From NCBI GenBank assembly GCA_027596075.1, contig JADGJC010000457.1, positions 1-25,458 on the forward strand: a stretch of 25,458 bases of DNA, given 5' to 3'. Position 1 is the stretch's first letter. Every line of letters starts with the position of its first letter. The translations under genes were made by a program, and so were the position numbers. The stretch comes from Rhizophlyctis rosea (taxonomy: Eukaryota; Chytridiomycota; Chytridiomycetes; Rhizophlyctidales; Rhizophlyctidaceae). The notes beneath the pieces are model-generated. The model did not search any database. It saw only the letters and a list, made by a program, of their open reading frames with translations, and was not told the origin of the DNA. Shown piece by piece: positions 1 through 8,857 of this stretch.

Positions 1-2
1 AT

Positions 3-329
3 GATGACCCTACTTGGGAACCTTTCGACAAACTCCATCCCGACATCCGCGCCGACTACCATCGCCAATACCCTAACACTCCCGCCATCGACGACCCCCC
101 TCACCTCCGTACACCGCAACGTCACCGCGACATTGCGGCAACAGTCAGTTGCATAGTCCGCAGATTCGACATAGACCCCAGTAGTGCAACGACGCATTTC
201 ACGTCCCTAGATGAAGATAGTTTAGCCGGAGCTGTGCCACCGGCAAGCAATTTGTTTCCTGACCCTGGTCAAATATCGCTGCATGTTTGTAATTCATTTT
301 CCGCGTTTAATATGCAACATTGGACTTAG
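3..329 (+). CDS. C-terminal fragment of a chromodomain-like protein, probably a Ty3/gypsy (chromovirus-type) polyprotein end
   Basis: An open frame runs in from the left edge and stops at TAG 327-329, giving 108 codons. Its first residues read DDPTWEPFDKLHPD followed by IRADYHRQYP. The D-x-TWEP-x-x-x-L pattern and following helix are the typical second half of a chromodomain. In fungi such a chromodomain often closes the integrase of Ty3/gypsy elements, where it is thought to guide integration to histone marks. After about residue 30 the chain is Pro/Ser/Asp-rich and unrecognisable. The start and any integrase domain lie outside the window, so the retroelement assignment is inferred from the motif and from the neighbouring transposon debris. 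A host chromodomain protein cannot be excluded. No LTR was recognised after the stop. Confidence 0.5.
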   Translation, partial: DDPTWEPFDKLHPDIRADYHRQYPNTPAIDDPPHLRTPQRHRDIAATVSCIVRRFDIDPSSATTHFTSLDEDSLAGAVPPASNLFPDPGQISLHVCNSFSAFNMQHWT

Positions 330-439
330 GATAGAGACGTTTGGACTTTGTACTATAATCCGATCGCTAACGAGAGTCCCCCTTGTCTGGTTATCCAAAT
401 GAATGTACAGAAGTCCACCTCTAGCCTTCGACTCCTTTG

Positions 440-1335
440 TTAGTTCTCACTTAGTTCGAATCGTTTCTGACTTAGTGTTCGGTCCTTGCTCACGCAACAT
501 AGGCCGTTCCAGAGCAGATGAGGGACCTTATAAGTATGACTGGTAGGTTTGCGGGAAGGATCGGGGTCTTCCTTGCACATGTGGAGGTTTTGGACGGTCT
601 GGAGGAAGCGGTTTTTGAACATGATTCATTGGCGGACAATGTTGCGGTTGTCGCTGAGTCTTGGGAAAAAAAGCTATCGATGCTCTTGCAAGAGCACAAG
701 CCGAACAGGATGATCAAGCCCATGAATGTCTCTAACTCTTTCACAGTTACAGGCGTCCACCCTTCAACATCTTCCCACCCCACACCTGCCACCGCCTCAT
801 CCTCGTCCGTGTCCGTATCCGGAAATAGTTGCTGTCGCTTCCGTTGCTCATTGAGATTACTCACCGTCATCAGGTAGGTCATGACGCTATCATCAAACAT
901 CTTGCAAAACATGTCGATTGGCTTCACCTTTTCAGCCGCTAATCCCTTCCTACTATCCCGTAGCAACTCTGAGGGGCTTCCATCATGTTTGGTGAGGGTG
1001 CAAAGGTGCGCAGGAACGTTGGAAACCATGTATTTTTTCCAATTCAACGTGAGGTCCGCTGACGCAGGTTCTTCCTGCAGGGAGTCCATTGTAACTCCCA
1101 CTGTCTCCCCGCCTCTTTCTACCTCCATTTTTGGACCGTCTAACCCCTTTCCAACTCGCTCCCCTTCTTCATCGCTATACCACCCCAGATCTACGTCTCC
1201 GCCATCATCTGCGTCCGTCTGAGCGATAATGCTAGTCAATAGACCTGCTTGAAGCAATACACACTCAAAGGCAACGGTAAAAGTTAACTGTTTGGATGTA
1301 TATTGAAATATAATAGTTAACAACATAACATACAC
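440..1335 (-). pseudogene. Broken, truncated piggyBac-type transposase (PGBD / DDE_Tnp_1_7 family)
   Basis: The minus-strand frame 1335-490 begins with an acidic segment, as many piggyBac transposases do. It continues with a family-like block (KPIDMFCKMFDDSVMTYLM, then VTVKELETFMGLIILFG) that resembles the start of the piggyBac transposase domain. Similarity then breaks near a run of seven A (T on the coding strand) at about 665-671. The next family block, MFKNRFLQTVQNLHMCKEDP followed by SHTYKV, continues in another frame (ORF 622-440), preceded in that frame by a TGA stop. The remaining catalytic domain (Asp triad and Cys-rich C-terminus) is absent: the coding signal fades after about 520 and ends at 440. 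The element is therefore dead, with at least a frameshift, a stop and a 3' truncation. No terminal inverted repeats or flanking TTAA duplications could be assigned. The true start codon is uncertain, and the hydrophobic first 30 residues may not be coding. Confidence 0.72.
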
Positions 1336-1350
1336 ACACGCACACGCACA
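1332..1350. repeat. CA-rich microsatellite
   Basis: A short (CA)n tract interrupted by CG dinucleotides lies just upstream of the transposase remnant. It is a simple low-complexity repeat with no further role visible. Confidence 0.6.
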
Positions 1351-1418
1351 TATGTACCACCCAAGGTGGCACAGGTGCGACAGGAAAGCACGAAAGCGAT
1401 CGACGTGATCACATAAGG

Positions 1419-1482
1419 GTCACGTGATTCTGAGGAAGCTAATAATCAATCACATGCTATTCTTTCTAACCAATCACGTGAC
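1419..1482. promoter_or_regulatory. Pair of GTCACGTGAT boxes in opposite orientation
   Basis: GTCACGTGATT at 1419-1429 recurs as its reverse complement, AATCACGTGAC, at 1472-1482. The core RTCACRTG is the known binding site of Cbf1/USF-type bHLH factors in fungi. Both copies keep the same 5-bp flanks, so this is an 11-bp match and not just two CACGTG hexamers. A further GTGATCAC palindrome lies at 1405-1412. The pair sits between the transposase remnant (transcribed leftward) and the 3' end of the small gene at 1492-1946. It could be a promoter element of the former, or the ends of a tiny insertion. Function is inferred only from the motif. Confidence 0.4.
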
Positions 1483-1491
1483 ACGTCCGAA

Positions 1492-1946
1492 CTACTGAAC
1501 GCGTCCTAAGTCCGCTTCCCTGCAGATAACAACATCAGGTTGCGGTGCGTCGGTGAGGACATTCGCAGTTTGAGGTACGGATTGAGCGCTTGGCGAGCCA
1601 AATACGTTGGAGGCAATGTTTGGGGGTGGAAGCTGGGAGGACAACGAGCTAGGGGAAAGGCGGAGGCGTTGTAGAGATTTGACGGGTGCTCTTTTTGCCT
1701 GTGAGAAGCTTCGGGGGCTTTGGGGACTTTGGGTGCCCATCCCAGAAGGGTTTTGAGAGCTGTTTTGTTTACCTCGGGATCGTAGGAGAGTTGGCGCCTG
1801 GTTACTCCCGCAGGGAGCTCTTTGATGGTCATCGCACTGACAGGCTTTTGCTTTGCAGGTTGTGAGCAGCCGATGGCCTGCGAAGAGGACGAGGTTGGGG
1901 AAGACATCATGATGTCTTGGCCGAGGAAAAACCCCTGAGATGACAT
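1492..1946 (-). CDS. Hypothetical Ser/Pro-rich protein, two exons
   Basis: Two minus-strand frames each look coding over half the region. They join in phase through one intron: exon 1 is 1946-1773 (58 codons), the intron is 1772-1699 (74 nt, GTAAAC donor, TTCTCACAG acceptor), and exon 2 is 1698-1492 (68 codons plus stop). The ATG at 1946 is chosen over one at 1985 because it has A at -3 and a less biased following sequence. The product is 126 residues: a Ser-rich N-terminus, a short charged stretch (IKELPAGVTRRQLSYDPE), then basic SP-containing sequence (SLQRLRLSPSSL) that could be a kinase target. No domain is recognised. Without the intron the frames would need a frameshift, so splicing is the simpler explanation, but no classical branch site was seen. 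Being small, it could also be a decayed fragment. Confidence 0.42.
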
Positions 1947-2129
1947 TTTAGTATAGTGTGGGTGGGCAAGGAGTGTTTTTGGCAAGGAGGACGTGGTGGA
2001 GGAAGAGGGTGGTTGTTTGCGTGGTGGAGTGGCTGATTATTCGGCGCTAAAACGTAGTTTAATAGACATTTACTTAGTGGGAAACGCTGTGAGTGCGGCT
2101 TGGAATGGCCCATTTGCACGGTAGCAGGC

Positions 2130-2147
2130 GTACTACCATGGTAGTAC
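2130..2147. repeat. 18-bp perfect palindrome
   Basis: The stretch is centred on CCATGG with arms GTACTA and TAGTAC, and is identical to its own reverse complement over 18 bp. It overlaps the left arm of the inverted repeat listed next. Confidence 0.8.
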
Positions 2148-2335
2148 CCGTATCACCGGCCTTGCTGAGTTTTTTTCCATGTAAAGTGGCTTTTTCCTCT
2201 CTTCCAAAGCTGTAGGGGGCTGCAAGAGGACCCTGGCGAACCGTGTTGCGAAGCTGAGGTAATTGTGAAGCTCTTCACTTAGTAGCTTATGCAGATGCGG
2301 AAGACAAAATGGGGTCTGGGTAGTACGGGTACTAC
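2141..2335. repeat. 12-bp inverted repeat bounding about 170 bp; possible MITE or decayed element
   Basis: GTAGTACCCGTA at 2141-2152 is repeated exactly in inverted orientation at 2324-2335. Each arm is itself part of a local palindrome: the left is the 18-bp palindrome at 2130-2147, and the right contains GTAGTA-CGGG-TACTAC at 2320-2335. The enclosed 171 bp has no convincing coding frame. The arrangement resembles a small non-autonomous transposable element or a recombination product, but no target-site duplication was identified and no second copy is seen in the window. Confidence 0.35.
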
Positions 2336-2339
2336 GCAT

Positions 2340-5300
2340 GTGGCGTAAGGGCTAAACTGCCAGTGATTGATACATCGATGGCACAACTGCCTGCAAATAA
2401 TCACATAGACAGATCGGAGCCATTTGTACACATAAAGCATATCGGTTGAGTGGAGGGCTTTATGATACATATGATCTGCCAGCCCATTCTTGTTCAAAGC
2501 TTGTGGAGCGGCGGTCGGTCAGGCGACTGATTCAGTTATGTGATTGACACGCGATGTTATAAGTTCTTTGCGGAATTCACAACAGCATGCGATGGAAATT
2601 CCAGCAAGTGTACCACTTGATTGCAACCTGGCATGAGTGCTATATTGGTAAGCGAATATCCCTCTATTCCTGAAATGTAACTTGTGACTTGAGATAAGGC
2701 TGCATTAGTTTGGAATGTGATTTTGTGAAGTAAGTGCATGGTCGGCGTGCGCGCTAATCCTTCAGCCACCTCCTATCAATTGCAACACCACCTCTCAAGG
2801 GCATCCACTGCATCCTGACCGTATCAAACAACAAAAATGATGCAAAAACTTAACACTGCCTACAAGATCGCTTTACACTCGTTCAATTCCAAGTAAGAAT
2901 ATTGCACGTCAATCGGAATGTTATCACACTTGTGAGAAGTACATGACATTTGGCCACAAACGCGTGCAAGTATGCATCGCGCTACAACATAACATTGATG
3001 TAGTTGGATCAGCACTGAAGCTTATGGAACTCATCCGTTGGACTCACTTGCTCTAAATGTGAAGTTCACGTGAAGTTGAAATCATGCCATCCCGCCTTGA
3101 TAGTCCTTATCACACTCGGCCAGCTATCATGCTGCACACAAATGCAAACAAATTTGGAACGTGGACATTGCAAACGGAGCGTGGGAAGTATCGATAAGAT
3201 AAGGTGTTGAGAAGTCAAGGGTCCTACCTGTTTTGGTTGAATCAATCATGGAAGTCTTGTCATCAACCTCAACACGTCGTCTTATTGCGGTGCATATGAG
3301 GTTTCGAGCTTGACTAACGGCGATCATTGAGGGATCCGGTTGGGTCATATTACGGAACAAAAAGAGAGTGTGACCTTAATGACGATGATTTGGCGACAAC
3401 GTTCAAGCTGGCCAATCTCTGATTGTCGAATGTCCTGATTTATGCCGTGATCATCGGGCATTTGTGGTCATACTCCCCCGAAAGAGGAACCTTCATGGAA
3501 GTCCACAGGGCCCCCTGTGCCAGCATTTTCAGGACCCGCACTACAGGTGCCCCGGCTCAGACAGTTTGAACATGTACAATCCACGCGCACGAAGTCGGTT
3601 GCTTGCACATGATCTGTTCTTCCACACCACAATGCCAGTACTGATAAGCGTCATTTTCCTATAGGCAAACAACTTTGCATGCCACTCGGCTTGTAACAGC
3701 AAGGGAGCCCATACACCACCATAGAAGACACAAAAGATCTCGTCAACTTCAGCACGAACAATTGCAAAGGTCGTCATGGTAAGCATGCATTGACGCCATC
3801 CCCCCTCTTGCCGATTCCGCATAAAAATTTCGCTACTCAACAGATCCATTGCAGAAAGTCTCCTGGCCGGATGGCAGGCGTTTCCTTTACAAAGCTAAGT
3901 CAAAGTGGCAATGGTCCACGCAAACATGTTGCATTCGTCTCGCTTGACAGGACGGGAACTGCATTCATGTGTCTTCCATACTCCCGTTTGTACGGAACCT
4001 CAGTTTTGCAATGCAAATACTGGCAAAAACGTGGATGGCACTTGAGGCGGTGATGCATTGTGTGAGGCGGATAGAATACGCTTGTTCGGAAAACCATAGA
4101 TATCAAGGAAAAGATCACAGCTCTCCCGTTGACAGAGGTCAGTCTCATTCAGTAAGGGCACGGTTGAACACAGACGCGCTTCAGGGTCATATGATGACAA
4201 CGTCAGCGACCGCAAAAATTGAACTGGAGCAGGCCAAGATGAGTGGATATTTCTTCAGCACAATGTGGCTCGTGTAGATTGGGCTGACGGTTTGTTTTTC
4301 AGCCTTTTCACTTTGGCGGCCATTGGCACAGCGGGACTCGGAAGCGTGCCAATACTGGTTTCTGATTTGTCGCTGGCGGTTTGTAACAACGATTCAAACA
4401 GGAATTGGCATTTATTCGTTACGCTATGATACTACCCAGACATCTGCATTGATTCAACCCCTGCTTTCTTACTACTCTGCATATCTTTTTCCACAGCTCA
4501 CAAGAAGGCTTCTTGTTGAAGTCCTCTGTGACGCGTTCCGTGGTATATCTTCACCAAAAAAAGTGAATGCATTTCGGTTTTTGGAGCCGCCAAACACCCC
4601 AATGGAGGCACACGTTTCGGAAGTGGGGATGAGCTTTGGTCTGACAACTATAATTTTTCATCTACTCCTTCTTGTGCATTCAAGGCCCGGGAATTCTGCA
4701 ATCCAGATGTAGGCAAAGCCAGTTACCTGTCGGATTTAGTCTTGCCGAAGGTGCTGTCAAACAGTTCAGCACGGCGTTGCTAAAACGTTTCTAACGTGGT
4801 TCATGCGACTGGAAAAAACCACGCTTACAAGAATGCAGGGGGCATCAAGCGACTGTGCGGTGGGCGCATGGATTCCATATCGTAGTGCTTGCCTCAAGCG
4901 ATGAATATGCATGCAAGCATGACGGAAAGGGTGTTCATTTATTGTGCATTGGTATCAAGCGTTCGGCACTCGATGCACACATAATAAGGGTTGTAAGTCA
5001 ATGAAGTTGCCGATATTCCAAGTCATCCACAAATTTGTGTCATTTTCGATGTGCAATAACGAAATGTATGCGTACGCAGTAACTTTTTGGTGTAGAAAGA
5101 TAAGCACTTAGATTCAAATCCGTATGATTAGGCTGGACACTCTATCACTTGAACCTGCACTGAGTGGCATGCTTACATTGCATTGCATCCAGCGTCCATT
5201 GTTTGGTTGGTGTACACACACATCAATGCAAGCGGTTCCGTTGACAAGAGGGGGGAGGACATCTTGCACATCCTACTTGCCACTGGAATGAGCGATGAGG

Positions 5301-6526
5301 TTGAAGCGGATGCCGTTCGGGGCTTGTTCTTCCCTGTCACATTGGGTTTCAGATGGCCCACGAAGCGGATACTAATGTATTGCACAACACGAGCTTTATG
5401 AACCTTGGCCCTTCGGAGATGGGATACTGAAGATCCTCTTGCCATTAGGTTTGTTTCGTTGAGGGGTGAAGCGCTCATACCTGTGCTTCAAGCATGGATT
5501 TGCCCTCCCAACGGCTGATCTTGACGATGATATGTCGTGAGCCAATCCTGCCTGACGGTTCTTAGCTATGGAAGGCCAGCAGGTGTGTGGAGGTGTGGGG
5601 TTGGCTTGAGCGTAAAAGAAAAGAGATCATGTCCAAAGCACGACTGAACGAGATGTCTCAGATCCAATTCTCCAGTCATCCTCCCACTCATACTGAACTC
5701 TTCAATCCTCCAGTTCATGCATTTTCCCATCGCCAGAGAGACGCTGACCATCATTTCTTTTCAAGCAGCTCATTTGACCTTGCCAAAGTCCACACAAGCG
5801 TCACGACATCACTTCCAACCCTGATGTTCGACATCTTGGATGGGTTCTGATTTGGCAATGCCTGACGTCGGCGGAATGATGTAGGAGGTTACTTGACCCG
5901 CCGAAGTGCGGTCCGGGAGAATGTTTGCTTTTTCTGCTCAATTGACGAAAATGTCGACGCGCCTTGTGAAGCCAATTGGCATGAGATGGTGTGCAAATGG
6001 CTTGGAAGACAGCTGCAGAAGTACTTGAGGTAACATAAAAGAATACTACTTTTCATTACTGGTCATTGCCCACTGAGTTGTGCGGGCCCTTGAATGCTGT
6101 CCGAGGTGTCCACTGTGTAGCATTCAGGGTCCTACGCAATATGGACCCCTGCCGGTGCTATGAGTTATCTAGCTAAGCAGAGATATTTTTACCACCACAG
6201 TGGTCAGTGGTCACTCGCACTTTCACACTCACTAGACTCCACTCGCAATCCAGATCGCACTCTGCCATTTCTTCCTTCCATCTTGCTCGCCATCTTCCTC
6301 TAACTCTTTCTCACAGCAGTGAGAATCAGTGCAATACGTCCTTATTTGAAAGCTACATTTGTCAGTTCTCATAGTTGGTCTTCAAACACGCTGTGCTGTC
6401 GGTTGGCGGCCTCCCTCCAAGTGTCGCACTTGTCGCTGCGCAAGGTCTCACTGTCAGCTCGAAGCTTACCGCCCTGTTCACCGGATAATACCTTGAGTTT
6501 GTAACAATAACACCACGAACCCCGCA
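2340..6526. other. Gene-poor interval of about 4.2 kb
   Basis: Only scattered short frames (60-130 codons) occur on both strands, without recognisable domains, splice-linked continuity or coding-like composition. One TTCACGTGAA palindrome lies at 3065-3074. No tRNA, 5S or snRNA signature was recognised. The last part (about 6200-6480) is pyrimidine-rich and precedes the F-box gene, so it probably contains that gene's promoter and 5' leader. The rest may be eroded transposon sequence, but nothing specific supports that. Confidence 0.5.
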
Positions 6527-8305
6527 ATGTCTGTTCCTATTGCCTTATCAACTCTACCAACGGAGCTTCTTACCGAAATCCTTCTGTGTTGCCCCACGCA
6601 AACTATATGTCGGCTGGAAAAGACCTGCCGGCAAATCAAAACAATCGGCAACGACGAATCCAACTGGCTCGAACTTTACTCACGCTATTACAGCCAGTTC
6701 AGCAGAAAGCCTGACTTGTTTGAGGGCGAGCGCATTAGGGATCTTTTCCGTAACGCAGCACTATGGGAATGGTTCAGGCCCAACAGGAGTGTGGTCAGAA
6801 TTAAGGATGTGGAGGAGAGAAGCAAAGAGTGGTTTCTGGAAGGAAAATGGAAGGCGGGATTGAAGGAGAACAATTATGGTGTAGCATCTCTTGACTGGCA
6901 TGACGGCACCTTCTTCACAATCACACGCCAGATGATTTTCGAAACTCCACGCTTTCATGGGATCAGCTCACCCGCCCGCACAATCCTGCACCCGTTCCCG
7001 GCCGATGCACTTCAATACCAGTCATCAAATGTACCTGAAGGGTGCACTCCCTTGCCTTCAAGTAGCTCCCCACTCATTCCTGTCACCCTCAACAATTCGA
7101 CTGTGATATTCCTCAGTACCAATTCATCTCAACCCGTCCATTTGATCAAAGACATACATTTATGCATATCCCCTCGCCCTTTTCTCTACGGCAACACATT
7201 CGTAATGGTCAACGCAACGGACCATGCTGTTGTGGTTTGCCAACTCAAGCCCGGAACCTACCATCCAAAACCCACCCATGTTTTCACTCCAGAATCAGAC
7301 GACCTCGTACCCCGTTATCCACCACTCACAACAAACGGCACATCCGCAGCCTGGTTAAACAGCGACAATGACGTCGTACTCTGGCACTTCAAAGGCCCAG
7401 CAGGCAAGCCCTCACAACCACAAACCATTTTTATCCCCTGGCCCGCAAATTACCGTCTATCAATGACTCGAACCCATCTCATTGTAACCAGCCTTTCCGA
7501 CAAGCTCTTGATTTACCTCCTTCGTTTATCCAGCAGTAGATTTGTCAAAACTTTTGGGGTGGATGTCCTCGAACAATTGGGAAATCTCCCAACAACTCCA
7601 CCACCACAACCAAGCACCCTCCTCCTCCACCCGCAACCCACAACACCACCCCACATAACAATCCCCTTCCTCCGCCGTATAAACTCCCGCGCCCACACAC
7701 GCCTCTCACCGGATGGTACAATTCTCCAAATCGCGACCTATATAGTCGATCAATTCGGCGAAAGCGATTTCGAACCATCCCTCATCCCCGACACACTCAC
7801 AGCAGATCAAAAACGGGAAGCAGAACGGTATTATAATCAGATGCATGGGTTTCGGTGGGTTCATTCGATGTGTTTGGTGGTGGTTGATGTGGGGAGTGGG
7901 AGGTGTAAGGTTGCTTTTAGGAGGGTTAGGACGGTTTGGACTAAGAGGGAGAGTCGGAAGTGGAGGGTTGATGGGAGTTGGGTTTGGTGGATGGGGGGTG
8001 GGAGGGATGGGGAGTTGGAAGTGGCGTTTGTGAAGCCTGATGGGGATGGTGGAGGTGAGGGGGAGATAAATAGCTGGATGTCAAATATCGCCGTATGCCC
8101 TTGGCACAGCGTAGGGTCAGTTTGTTCATTGTGTGTTAAAAGGGATGGCCAAAACGTCACTTACCGTGTGGCGCAACGACCCACTGAAAGATTTTCCCTG
8201 TACTTCAAAAACCTGGCTCGCCCAAGAATGCAACCTGCGTCTTTCAAATCCTTGACTGCTGGGTATGTTCTGTTCTTCCCAAGATTTCCTCTTGGCTTTG
8301 GCTGA
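6527..8305 (+). CDS. F-box protein (main exon)
   Basis: The frame encodes 592 residues from the ATG at 6527, which follows a CAATGTCT context and a pyrimidine-rich leader. Residues about 8-50 (LSTLPTELLTEILLCC, then the CRLEKTCRQI region and a conserved W) form an F-box, the motif that binds Skp1 in SCF ubiquitin ligases. The remainder is about 540 residues of short beta-strand-like segments with no WD or Kelch repeats I can assign, and is presumably the substrate-recruiting part. Residues about 350-380 form a Pro/Thr-rich loop. From about 7845 to 8067 codon use switches sharply to G/T-rich codons. The last 15 residues after position 8262 look like intron sequence (GTATGT donor at 8263), so the true protein probably continues into the exon at 8563-8857, which would give 676 residues. 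Substrate and pathway are unknown. Confidence 0.82.
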   Translation: MSVPIALSTLPTELLTEILLCCPTQTICRLEKTCRQIKTIGNDESNWLELYSRYYSQFSRKPDLFEGERIRDLFRNAALWEWFRPNRSVVRIKDVEERSKEWFLEGKWKAGLKENNYGVASLDWHDGTFFTITRQMIFETPRFHGISSPARTILHPFPADALQYQSSNVPEGCTPLPSSSSPLIPVTLNNSTVIFLSTNSSQPVHLIKDIHLCISPRPFLYGNTFVMVNATDHAVVVCQLKPGTYHPKPTHVFTPESDDLVPRYPPLTTNGTSAAWLNSDNDVVLWHFKGPAGKPSQPQTIFIPWPANYRLSMTRTHLIVTSLSDKLLIYLLRLSSSRFVKTFGVDVLEQLGNLPTTPPPQPSTLLLHPQPTTPPHITIPFLRRINSRAHTRLSPDGTILQIATYIVDQFGESDFEPSLIPDTLTADQKREAERYYNQMHGFRWVHSMCLVVVDVGSGRCKVAFRRVRTVWTKRESRKWRVDGSWVWWMGGGRDGELEVAFVKPDGDGGGEGEINSWMSNIAVCPWHSVGSVCSLCVKRDGQNVTYRVAQRPTERFSLYFKNLARPRMQPASFKSLTAGYVLFFPRFPLGFG

Positions 8306-8562
8306 AACCTCAAAAAGTCATGAACCGGATCCCTCTTTTTTCTTGTGATCGGAGGTTCTAACGGTCGTCGAATGGGACTTTCATAAAGAGCTCCAAACCT
8401 GATTCTTGAAAGTCATCAACCATACCTTTGATCACTCGTCGCATTGTACATTGGAAGCATTGTTGGCGCAGATGACAAGTTCTTCTGTGATGAATCCCTT
8501 GCGTACTGACCTCACGCAAAGAATCTCAAGTGAGAACCGACAAAGCCCTCCTTTTACGCAAG

Positions 8563-8857
8563 CCGCAATGCGTTCATTCACCAACCATTGGAGGAAAATG
8601 TGGTAGCCAAAGCCCCACGTCCAAAATTCACTTTCGACACATACCTAAGCCAAGTGCTGTCGGAAAAAGAAGAGTACGAAGTCCTAAGATTGCGAGTCCT
8701 TTCGTCGAAAGTTTGGCATCGCTATCCGCCAAGTTTTCCGGTAGTGTTCGATCCTCAGCGCGAAGCAAACACAATGAACCATATATGCCAGATCATGGAG
8801 TTATTCAGTCATGATACTCGCGACGAAGACACTCTCATCCCCATTAATTCAAGCTGA
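8563..8857 (+). CDS. Probable C-terminal exon of the F-box gene
   Basis: An open frame ending at TGA 8855-8857 encodes a well-mixed charged sequence (FTFDTYLSQVLSEKEEYEVL, then VWHRYPPSFPVVFDPQREAN and MNHICQIMELF) that looks like real protein but has no good ATG. Splicing the GTATGT donor at 8263 to the AAG acceptor ending at 8562 joins it to the F-box frame in phase (1736 + 295 nt = 677 codons including stop). A pyrimidine stretch precedes the acceptor, and TACTGAC lies at 8504-8510. AAG acceptors also occur in the DEF1 and MED14 models. The intron would be 300 nt. The alternative is a separate small gene or a pseudo-exon. Confidence 0.5.

Noticed and set aside
4323..4712. Plus-strand frame of 129 codons
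   Set aside because: It has no recognisable domain, its composition is like surrounding non-coding sequence, and no partner exons or start context were found.
8054..8109. Possible intron with GTGAGG donor and CACAG acceptor inside the F-box exon
   Set aside because: It would be only about 55 nt and leads to a stop codon directly after the junction, while the unspliced frame stays open and looks coding.
7861..8160. Pro/Ser-rich minus-strand frame and Gly/Trp-rich plus-strand frame in the F-box exon
   Set aside because: Both are shadows created by the G-rich stretch of the F-box coding frame.
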